Source: Mytilus edulis | Taxonomy: Eukaryota > Mollusca > Bivalvia > Mytilida > Mytilidae | NCBI RefSeq assembly: GCF_963676685.1 | Contig: NC_092345.1 | Coordinates: 45,591,838-45,655,837 of the forward strand | Length of the DNA: 64,000 nt | Direction: 5' to 3' | In this document: piece after piece, positions 48,001 through 60,000 of the stretch | How positions within the stretch are numbered: the first letter of the stretch is position 1 | Layout: every line of letters starts with the position of its first letter | The notes under the pieces: model-generated | The model's database searches: none | What the model was told of the DNA's origin: nothing | Seen by the model: only the letters and a program-made list of their open reading frames with translations | Made by a program: the position numbers and the translations under genes

Positions 48001-51000
48001 TAATTCGTTGGGACCAAAACTCCCAAAATCAATCCAAACCTTCCTTTTGTGGTCATAAACCTTGTGTTAAAATTTCATAGATTTCTATTAACTTATACTT
48101 AAGTTATTGTGCAAAAACCAAGAAAAATGCTTATTTGGGACCTGTTTTTGGCCCCTTATTCCTAAACTATTGTGACTTTAACTCCCAAAATCAATCCCAA
48201 CCTTTCTTTTGTGGTCATTGACATTATGTTAAAATTTCATAGATTTCTTTTCACTTATACTAAAGTTATTGCGCGAAAACCAAGCAAAATGCTTATTTGG
48301 AACCTTTTTTTTACATGTATACTTCATTTTACATACATTTGTTACTTGGTATGGTTTAAGAGGGGATGCGGCTAAATGAAATCGGTCTCTTTCTTTAGTT
48401 GTATAGATTTATGTTACTGGCGAAGTAGCCAGTCCAAAGATTTATTAAATTAGGTGAGCGATACAGACTCTCAGGTCAAATATGCGCATCACTTGGCATC
48501 CGTCGTCAACGTTATAGAAGTTGAACAGTGTATTATATATTTATATTTATAATACGTTTAACAAGGTAAAGTATTTCATCATAAATTTCAAAGTTTAGAA
48601 ACTTTTACACATTGAATAAAAATGTAATAATCGAAATGTATTATTTAAACTTATTTAATATTTTAAGACGTTTACAAATATTTTAATGTAATAGTATTGA
48701 AATTTTTTTTAGAAATACTTCATTCCGCAGAATAAAGGACGATAACGCAAACATATATTTAAAAGTCGGCATACTCTCAGCTCGGGACAAATTCAATATA
48801 GCGCCAAAGCAAGCGAAGATGAGGCTGAAATTTATACATTATAAAAACAAAAAGTAGAGTAATAAAGGTGCTTCAAGAACAAAAAACAAATTAACTAAGA
48901 GAAGGTTTTTTTTCAAGTGGTGCGAGTTCTGTCTCTTTGCGATACGGGTGCTCCGAGAAAGGAAGAATTTATTAAGAGAATAAGAAAATAATCCATTGAT
49001 TAAATACATTTTTTGTTTGAGTGATGTAAGTTTGATAAAGTGATGCAAATTGTAATAATCAGTGAGAGTGTTTGAGTTTTGCGAATTGTCATAAATTCAA
49101 GACACAAAACCATGTCCGCCTGCTTACAAAACGTAGACGGTCAGGAATCATCTACGGAACTTTATTTGGGGTAAAATTAATAAAGCTACGCTTTTTAAAG
49201 CAATTTATGTATGAAGTTATAAAGTACATTGCATAAACACTAAGTGTTTATTATTATATAATACACCAAACGATCGTCTGCGCGTAGACAAACCGGCTAA
49301 AAAAATTGGTCTCCAGTAAAACTTTATATGTTTGAAATGTCTCAAAAAAACATCAGTACAGCACTTTATTATGTTCAGATTTACTTCAAGCTTATCATAC
49401 AAGTCGTTTGTCGTTTTAATAGAACGAAAGATTGTTTAAATGACAATTCCATGCATGGTTTTCTCTTTAAATGTTTTATTTTTAGTCTGGATTTTCACCT
49501 TTTAACACAATATGTACTATAAAACTTATTCTGGGGAAGACATCAACAAAACCTCATCCTTTAGGAAGTTTAATTAAGCTTATCAAACATTTACATAATA
49601 TTAATCATCATAACCGACTGTGCAATCGTCCCCGAATCATTTCCAATGTTTACATATCATTCGCTTTAAGTCATCCTTATGGTTGTAAATGTCTATTTGC
49701 ATCTTACTTGATAAACAAACTGTAGTACTAGCACTGAGTTTTTAAAAATTAAGATAGTGGATTTCGTCAGAAACCGTCATTTTGAAGGACAAAGGTCAAA
49801 CAATCATTACGTACATATCATACAAAAAAATATTTTCGAAACATTCCAATTTTATAAAAGAATGACAAATTCCTACATCTTAATAGCTTCCATTATATAT
49901 CTATAAATAACCAATTAAAATTACTCCATGGAGACAACTGTTGCATAATATTCTGTTTGTATTCCATATTGTTATGGCATTTTTCTCCCATGATACACAT
50001 TTAGCTTTACTATGATATTTACACATACGAAAATGTTTATGAATGTGTTATATATGTGTCATATTCAATCAGGTAACTCTATAAATGAATGAGCATAGAG
50101 TAACAAACGTACTACGAAAAGAACCTCTTAAAGTCGTTATTTACATATATATGAGCACTATAAGTAATACGCCAGTCTTTGATTCACAATCGTTCCACTA
50201 GAGAAATATTGCTACTGTCCATTTCACCTTATACATTGTATATATATATCATATTAACAATCACCAGTAAATGAAATTTATTCTGGAATACGCATATACA
50301 TGTATAATATACACATGGAAAAAGTATTGCAACACCTTGATTTTTTAAAACTTGAAAAATCAGCCTCTTTGTTTGGATGAAATATAAAAAATATATGTAT
50401 AATATTATTGAAACATAGTTTATGATAACATTGGCATTGAAACGAACAAAAAATGTTTGAAAAAAAAAATGATTTATATAACCACAATTTTAATAACAAA
50501 ATGAAGTGTTTTTGTACAAAAAAATGCATTTTACAACTTTTACTGTAGTCGAACTTTACAATGTCAGACATTTCAAAATTAATGTTCAAATGACTGTTCA
50601 CATCATGGTTGTTCGTTATACGCCAAAGAATTAGTACTTTGTGCGCAGCCTCCATTCAAACAGATAACCGCATCTTAACGTCTTCTGATACCTGCCATAA
50701 ATCGACTAATTTGTTGCTAAGGTAGCAGCAACCATTTCTGATGAAGGGCATTGTTTATTTCATGATGTGTTTGAACTGGGGTGTCCTTTCGCGCACTTTC
50801 CGCCCAATAGTGTCCCAAATATGCTCGATATGGTTCAAATCCGGGCTACGATCGGGCAAAGGAAGATGAACCGAATTCCATTTGAACATTGGATCTTCCT
50901 CCACGATGCTAATTTCCAACTTTGGCGAGCTCTGCACTACGTGTGATACGGAAAACTGGGTGTCTGTTTGTTAGCAAAGGTCTCCGAAATGGTCTTGTCG

Positions 51001-54000
51001 CACGATAACCAGAAGCGATGAGTCGATCTCGAACAGTTCTTGTTAAAAGGCTCCTGTATGGCCACCACTCTCTTTTTAGGATTGTCTTGTATGCAATGGG
51101 TTTCCTTCTGACCAACCTTCATTATGCTTGATTTTCCCTAGCAAATGGTATAGGGGGTCTTCATTATCTTGGAAGGTCTTTAACAGCGTTTATTGCCTGA
51201 TTTTTATTCTCAAAACGACTTATAGTGGAATGGTGATGACCAACAATACGTGCAGTTGTTACAGCGACATCCCTGCTTCTTTTATGCTGATAATCTGCCA
51301 TCTTGCTGCAGTTAAGAGTTGTCAAGGACCCATTACATGGTGTCAATCACATAACTTTAAAAATTGATTATTTAAAGTGTTGAAAACAATGAAGATGAAA
51401 ACATCTGTTTTGCTGTTTACGGGTACAGTAGCTGCATGTGCAGATAAAAACTTATCGAGTCGATATCTATTGATTAAACTCATGTGATACTTAAATAATG
51501 TTTAACTAGTTCTATTTTATCAAATTATATCACAAAAAAATAAAGAGTGTTTTTTTAATTTCAATTTCAATTTGGTGTTGCAATACTTTTTTCCATGTGT
51601 ATAGTTCATATTATACAAAATATAAATTATCAAATATTAACAAAATTTTAGGAATCAACTTCCTCGTTTTATTTCCTGTACTTTCGTATTTCTTCATTCA
51701 TAATGAGTGTTTGCCTCGAATGACAATGTCGTGTTTACATATGTTGGTGAACAACTGAAATCAACATAATTCTCAATAAGTTATAATTTGAATTACCGAA
51801 ATTCCTTACTTCATTGGTGCTAGCACTACAACGCAAAAATCATCAGAGATGGAATTCAATACGCACATCACAATGTTAAAGATAATCATTTAAGCTGCTG
51901 CACAATATTATTTCTGGACAGCTGCTTATACAATCAAGGACTGAAAACACCTAGCGGAACAACTCCCACATAAGCATGTTTTATCGCTTACATTATTTTA
52001 AAAAGCCAAAATCTGCGTTTATGAAGCTATCAGCATCTTAATTTTTAAAAGTTCATATTTCAAAGAGATTTTATTCGATAGATTGTCAATAACCAGTATT
52101 AAAAATGGGGTTATTTCATACCTATATATACAGATAGATAACGGTCTCAGCAAAGGGTTATTTTCTCAGGTATTGGTGTTTTCTGTGGAAAAAGAGATTT
52201 TTTCAAAGACAAATTTAAGACGTACATAACACTACATGTATACGTCATATTACAAATATTTCCCGCTTTGTATGGCTTTAGAGGGGATGCGGCTGTATCT
52301 TCCTTTAATGATATAGATTTAGGTTACTGGCGATGTAGCCAGTCTAAAGATTTATTAAATTAGGTGAGCGATACAGACTCTAAGGTCAAATATGCGCATC
52401 ACTTGGCATCCGTCGTCAAAGTGATTTAAGTTGAACAGTGTATTATATATTTATATTTAAAATACTTTTAACAAGGTAAAGTATTTCATTATAAATTTCA
52501 CAAAGACCAGAAACTTTCACACATTTGATAAAATGTAATATTTTAAATGTATCATTTTGACTTATTTGATATTTTAAGACTTTCACAAATATTTTGATGT
52601 AATAGTATTGAAAAAAGATTAGAAAAACTTCATTCCGCAGAATCAAGGACGATAACGCAAAAATTGATTTCAACGAGCGCCAAGGCAGGCGAAGATGTAA
52701 CTGAAATTGGTAAATAATTAAAAAATAGAAGAGTGATACGGGTGCTTCACAAACGGAAAAAAATACTTAGAGAAGATTTTTTTCGAGTGGTGCGAGTTCT
52801 GGCTCTTTATGACAAGAATGCCCCGAGAAAGGAAAAAATTATTATGAAACAAAGAATTTTTTTTTTTTTGAGTGGTGTGAGTTTGATAAAGTGCAAATTG
52901 TAATTATCAGTGATAGTGTTTGAGGCGGACGAGTTGTCATAAATTCAAGATATAAAACCATGTCCGCCTGCTTACAAAGGAATCTTTTACGGAACTTTAA
53001 ATGGGATTGAATTAATAAATCTACGCTTATATTAAAGCAATTACTATATGAAGTTATTAAGTTTATAACATACACTAACGATTTATCATTGTACAATAGT
53101 TCAAACGATTTTCGGCTCGGTGGCTAAACATTTTTTTTTTCATATTTAATAGTGTAGATAGATGTATTTGTTGGAAATATCTATCAAAAACATCAGTGCA
53201 ACAGTTTATTATGTTTAGCTTAACTTAGGATTATCATACAGAAGTCGTTTATCGTTTTAATAGAACGAAATATGGTTTAAATGACAATTGCGTGCATGGT
53301 TTTCTCCTTAAAGGTTTTATATTTAGTCTGGATTTTCACCTTTTGACAACATTTGTACTATAAAACTTATTCTGGGGAATATAGCAACAAAATTTCATCC
53401 TTGAGGAAGTTTGATTAAGCTTATCAAACATTTATATAATATTCATCATCATAACCGATTATGTTATTGCCATCGGATCATATCCAGTGTTAACATATCG
53501 CTCGTTTTATGTCATCCTTACGGAAATAAATGTCTATTTGCATCTTATGTGATTTACACGTTACATTACTAGCACTGTGTTTTTAAAGATTAAGACAGTG
53601 CATGTTGTCAGAAACCGTCATTTTGAAGGACAGACAAGCTGAAACTAGATGACAAACAAACTCATCATAGATTCCAGGACTAAATTTTATATATACGCCA
53701 GACGCGCGTTTCGTCTACAAAAGGCTCATCAGTGACGCTCGAATCCAAATGACCATGATTCTAGTGTAAACTTGAAAAACTTAATCCCCATAATATTCTA
53801 TCATCTATATCTCAATTATTTTAATACCAAACAACAGGACAATAATGTATTTCTCATGTAATCTCCATAAATATTATTTTCTGAAGGCTGATAAAAATCA
53901 AACTGCAAACGCCTAGCGGAATTTAAAAAATATTGCTTTACTTTCTATATTGAGACTTTATATAATCAAAAGACGAAGTGGGGTATACGATAAAATCAAC

Positions 54001-57000
54001 AGCTTGAGGAAGTTGAATATCAATTTTTAAGCCTCAAAGCTCACAGTAATCATCTTGAACAGACTGTGAGTATCTTGTATTTCCAAAATCATTGTCTCTG
54101 GTATATCTCATTCAAAACCCCTTATTTGGATATCAGTTTATAAGTTGTGGATATCTATAAGATGATGTCTGAACATTAGAACTGTTCACCCTCCGTTTGT
54201 TTAGTACTGTTCACCCGTCGTTTGCTATCGTACTGGTATGTTTTAATTTGGCAATGGTACGCGTGGTTTTCTCTTTAAGTGGCTTGTATTTAGGTCCGAG
54301 TTTGACCTATTGACATACTTTTTACTGTTACAAGTTTTCAGGGAAAACGCAGCAACAAAACCTTATCCTTGACGAAGTTTAATTAAGCTTATCAAACTGT
54401 TACATAATGTTAATCATCATAACCAATTGTGTAATCGTCATCGGATCATATCCAGTGTTTACATATCGTTCGTTTTATGTCATCCTTACGGTTATAAATG
54501 TCTATTAGCATCTGACTTGATATCATCTTATTCTCTAGCACTTTGGTATTTCAGGTATCACAGACGATTATGTAATTGCCATCGGATCATTTCCAAGGTC
54601 TATATTATGTTGGTTTTATAGCAACCTTTGGGTCATAACTGTCTATTTTGTCTTGCTTGATAATCACGAATGCGTGTAGTGCTACCTCTGTACATGAAGC
54701 TTTCCAAAGAATACAGATCAGAACGTCAGTACAAAATACTTATTTTTTGAAGAACAAACAACTTCATAGCACAAAAACTTGAAAACACAATCATAAAAAG
54801 TTATATACCCCTCTATACATATAGAGATCCATTATGGTATACTGCTGTCAAACCAGATAGATTCGTACAGTGTTTTGTAGACTTGTTTTACTTTGCGTCT
54901 TTTTTTTCGTTTTTTACTTGATTAATAGTTCGCTCTTTCGACTTTTGAGTTTTCATTTTTTTGTATCTTCCGCCTCTTTTTCACGAGGTTTTAAAGATGA
55001 AATGTAAGTCAATGTTTTATATGTTGCGAAATAACTCGTATATTATCGGAAGCTTTACCTTAAATTTTACACTATTTGAGATTTTGTAAAGAATTCAAAG
55101 AAAATTGGACTTTAAATATTCTCATTTTCGGCAATAATTTGTTTATATGTAGTTCACTAACTCGAATATTATATTAAAACAGAATTCATATTGATATTAC
55201 ATTTGTTTGGGAGTAAACTTTCTTGGTATTTTGCAATTCTGTTTTTCTGCAATTGAGGTTTTTGTCGAAACTTAAACTTTGAAGGTCTACGATTTATCCA
55301 TAGGTATGTGGTTATTTAACTTGAACAATGTTTAGATGTACAACAGTGCGTACTGCGCCACGTGTATGACTTGCTTAATTGTACAAGGTCATTGCCATAA
55401 TTAAATAAATAAAAACATTAATAAGTAAAACCACAGAAACTAATAGGACAAGTTAAAATAACTAATTGTACATTTATCATACTGTTATTAGAAACAAATA
55501 TTGGTAATAAAGTTGGTACTTTGACAGGTTTACATCTCAAGGAATACTCATAACCAACGAAGGAACGAAATAAACGTTTCTAATTGGTTTTCCTTCCTTT
55601 TTATGCAAGTCCAAAGTGCAAACAAGAATAACGACCATGTAATGCAAACATTTCATAGTAATTACAAGCAAATATTTCTCTGAATGATATTTGTCTTACT
55701 TCTAGTAGACACAGGATTAATAAATCATGTTAATGGATGTTTCACCTGCATTTTCTTTTTGTAGCTGTCTTCCGGTAACAACTGATAGAATCGGAAACAA
55801 CATATACTAGTGACGTTTGGTCTCGACAGATGCATCCCGTATTGAAGAACTATTAGTACACTGGCGTATTATTCTCTAGAATTACTGTCATTTGATGGTA
55901 AATGGACTCGGCGTTGTTATATGCTCGAGACAGAACTGTACATGTTATAAGAAAATTATAATTTTGGCAAACGAGATAACATTGTATATGCAATTAAAGA
56001 TCGAAGACATTCTGATGCTTGCATGAAGGCTGTTAGTGCCAGTCTGTCTCAAAGTTAGACAGGGAGGTAATATATCAAAACTAATTTACTTCCATTGTTA
56101 ATGTTTCATGCAACAAGCTTTTTTGGGCCCTTTTAAAGCAATCGTTTTAATTGTTATCAAAGGTACCAGGATTATAATTTAATACGCCAAACGCGCGTTG
56201 TGTCTACATAAGACTCATCAGTGACGCTCAGATCAAAATAGTTATAAAGCCAAACAAGTACAAAGTTGAAGAGATTAAACGTCTCAAAGTTTACATTGTA
56301 ATAACTGTAGAGCTGTACCTCTTATGGTCCTATACCTATACGATCTTTCGTAGCATAAAAGGCATATAAAAAAGCAGAATAAGACTCTATACAATAAGAG
56401 CAGTGCATTATTAACTTGTATAGTGTCAGTTTTGCAATTACATAAATCAATCACTCAGTGATAATGTTATGTAACTCTTCTGAATCTGTTTTCCAGGATA
56501 ACATTTCAACAGTTTTATGTAAAAATATTTTGGAAACATCTGTTGCTGCACAAAACTTTAGATACAATAAACTTAAAGGTTCTGCCAACAATAATCTTTC
56601 GACGTTATAAAGTCAAAATCTATACAACGTAGACATTGCATAATAATTAACATTATAAATATTACGATCAGACTTGCGTCATTGCTTTATTTCGAATTAT
56701 GCATATTAACGTCATATCCATTATAAATGTATATTGTTCACGATGGATCTTTTTCATTATAACTCGATTTTGAGAGTCATTGGGTCAACTGGAAAGTCTT
56801 AAAAATTGATGGTTGTTGAAAAAGGTTTTCAGTTTACAATACATAAATCTTTGCATAAGACGTTCACAGGTATTCTGTAGCAGGAAAATTAGATTCAATA
56901 CAACTACAATTGTTCATGTTTTGAAATTGACATACATATGATAGTAGGAAAACATTTATCTAAAAGGGGGCACGTCTCTGTTTGTAGTTTTTGATTAATT

Positions 57001-60000
57001 ACTGTAATGAATGTGTACATGTATCATTAATTGGTAACGAACCATTTCACACGTGATCCCAGCATCAACTACCTGCCAATCTCCTGTCAGCTTATCTGTT
57101 TTATCATGTTACATAACAACACGGTATAGTAACTGGTATTGAAGCGTATGTACAATTTTTGTATAATGATCACATCCAAATACTCTTAGAAAAAACAGTA
57201 GAATTGTATGAAAAATAGTGAATTTTAATTACAACGCAAACTGTTTGCAATTGAAAAAGAGAAACAGAAAATAAACTCATCATTGATACCAAGATTAAAA
57301 ATGGGTCCACAAGACGCTTGTTTCGTCTTCAAAAGACTCATCAATGACGCCCATAACGTCGTTTTAAAATCTAAGACTATGTATTGAGTAATTTCATTTT
57401 TTCGCATCTCAAAATAAAAAAAAATCTCAATCGGAGGAATTTCATTGTTTGGGACTTCTTGGACGACATCTTGGTGCAGGTTTTTTAAGAAAGAAAAAAA
57501 TACACAGAATGCATTAGATTTTGAAACGGTGAAAATATGTACAGAACAACAATCCAAACTGATTTGAGAACGTGCGAAAAATCACGTCCACAATTATCAT
57601 TTGAATTAGAAAGGAAAGAGATACGTTTTCATTTCAAAAAGATGTTTCTTTGTGCATTTGTTACCTTGCAAGATAAAGGAAATCGAGGAGTTAGAATGAG
57701 ATGGCAGACAGCGATATCATAACGTAATTTATATTACAATTAGTCGAATACGCCTATAATTAACTTACTTTAAAATATTTGTGCTTTATTTCTACAAGCT
57801 ACATTTGACTTTGCACGTATTCTAAAGTACTTTAAATGCACAATTTAATGTTTTGTGCAAAATGTGATTGCAATGTTTCAGAATAGTGAACGGCAAAGTG
57901 CCCTCTTTCTTCACAGCATTATCAATTATCATTCAATCAATGTGAAAAGTAGGAAAATAATTAATACATCATTGTTACATAAAGAAAAACTCCATATGCA
58001 ATTTTTCGATTTTCAAAATCATTATTTTTTCAAAATGTGCATCTGGTGCAGTACAATTGAGACATAGAATGTTATTTCAAATCAAAACAATAATCTGCAT
58101 AAGCCGGAAATCTACATACTAGTGTACATAGAAATCGTTTTAAGTTTCCACAGACTTTTATAATATAATTTTGTATGTGAAATTGAAATAGATAATTGTA
58201 AATTGATGATCTAAATATGCAGGCATTGATTAGTCTTACTTCGATCAGTAAAGCAAATAACAAGTGTGATGAACAAGTTGAAGAACATAAATCATCGGTA
58301 TTTAATCTATCTATTCTCCAAAAATGAAATGGCATGGTTCGTATTATATAAACATTAGCTATCTATCACCTCTTACTACGTCTTCATTAAATAAAAAGTG
58401 AGTGGGCCATTGTAATGCATTAGAAATAAGAAAATGTGTTATGAGTGCCAATGAGACGACCCGCCACCCAAATCAAAATGTATAAAACGTAATCTATTAT
58501 ATAAGTCAAAGTACAGTCTTCAACACGAAGCTCAGATCAAATGCTTATTGAATGGTTAATTTAAAATAATCGAACACTGTTCGATACTGAACGATATCAT
58601 TGAACGATTGAAACTGGTATATATAATAAGCGATGAATTGAACAGGAACTACAATAGATCACCAGCATCAAATACTCCGAATGACAAAACATTAAGCAAT
58701 GACACAAGGCAACCATTGACCATTGACCATGCTGATTCCTCATTTCAGTGTACATGGGTATATGTTGAGTTTTTGAAATCACCAATCCTCTTCCACTTAT
58801 CTAGATAACCAGATTAAACAAAAAGATACGGTTAAATAAAGATGATGAAGAGTGGCTGCCGGCGGCAAATTGATAAACATATTCAGGACGAGTATATGTA
58901 TTAAACTAGACCGACACACCGAGCCAGATTTTTAACGCGTTAGTTCACAAGGTAATAGTCTGCATGCAGACAAGTCACCCTTACCCGGACACATTATTCT
59001 GACTCCGAGCCGACCAGTCTTTGCACTATCTCCTTAATGTCGCACGGTAAGCGGAGAAGCAGCAAGTACTTATTCTAAAGACCTTGGTTTGATCCGGCTG
59101 GGTTCAAACCCACCACCTCCCGCATACGAGGCGACCACCGAAACGGGTTTTAATAAAGAACATTTAATTAAAACAATTAAAAATTTCAACAAAAGCACTT
59201 AACTCCAATAGAAGCTTTCATGGTGGTACATGTAACTGGTGAAGTTTATTTTTTGCATTTGTTGTTAAAAAAGATTCCATTAACTTTCAAGTTGCATTTA
59301 AATTTGATAATTTAAATGTTGTACGGAAATGTTGTACTGAATTTTCTTTCGATACTCAGACTTTTATTTTTCTTTACATATGACATAATAGTTTTGAGTC
59401 TTAGGAATTGCGAATTATTAATTATTTCAACCACATGTTTGTGTTTCAAATCATATATATCTCTTCAGTATACTTAAGACAAGAAAATGATGTAATATGA
59501 TAATGTGATAGCACGAATATTCCTGAAGGGGTATAACATGAATATTCATAGATGTTGACCAATGTACTTATTATTAATTTACGAGCTGGTGATTATAAAT
59601 ATAATAAGGTAACATTTGATCACAATGCTTTTGTGTAAACAATATTTTATTGTGAACAATACAAGTATAATTATAAACACATTCACAATCAGGATTCAGA
59701 AACGCTTTGTAAGATAAGCGAAATCAAGAATTGACTACGGTATAGAAATATGATCATACATGTACTCTTGTTTTCGTCAATTGCTTAAGTACGATATCAG
59801 TTTGGCTTTGTGGAATGTATAAATACGCAGACATGTTCGGTCAAAACAGATGACTCGTGTATGGGGAGTGCACACTCTGCACGTTAAAGAATCATTGCAA
59901 CAACTAATTTGGGTCCTATCAAATGTACCTGCAGTTTCCAATAGCCAGGCAAATTTTCGCCCTTCTATAAGTCTATTTACTATTCGAATGTAAATGCGTT

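Larger units (their letters stand above)
45950..49790. repeat. Tandem duplication, unit 1
   Basis: From CATGGAGAACACTATTG to GTCATTTTGAAGGACAAAGG this segment matches 49,924-53,632 in order, including 'gtttgtattccatattgt', GGTGCAAGCACTACAACGC (GGTGCTAGCACTACAACGC in unit 2), GAGATGGAATTCAATACGCA, GGTGAGCGATACAGACTCT and CCATGTCCGCCTGCTTACAA. Unit 1 carries its own insertion at about 46,921-48,310 and lacks the Tc1-like element of unit 2. Everything lies inside the 16-kb NCS-1 intron. Confidence 0.85.
49924..53632. repeat. Tandem duplication, unit 2
   Basis: Direct repeat of 45,950-49,790, starting at CTCCATGGAGACAACTG and ending at GTCATTTTGAAGGACAGAC. It contains the Tc1-like element at 50,312-51,599, which unit 1 lacks, and a different short insert at about 52,105-52,230 in place of unit 1's element. 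Confidence 0.85.

Noticed and set aside
50278..50655. 125-codon frame on the minus strand beginning MEAAHKVLI
   Set aside because: It is out of frame with the transposase end and lies across the left terminal region of the Tc1-like element; copy 1 has a shorter broken version.
57225..57557. 110-codon frame on the minus strand
   Set aside because: About a quarter of it is a degenerate GACGCGCG-family repeat; no family resemblance and no splice context.
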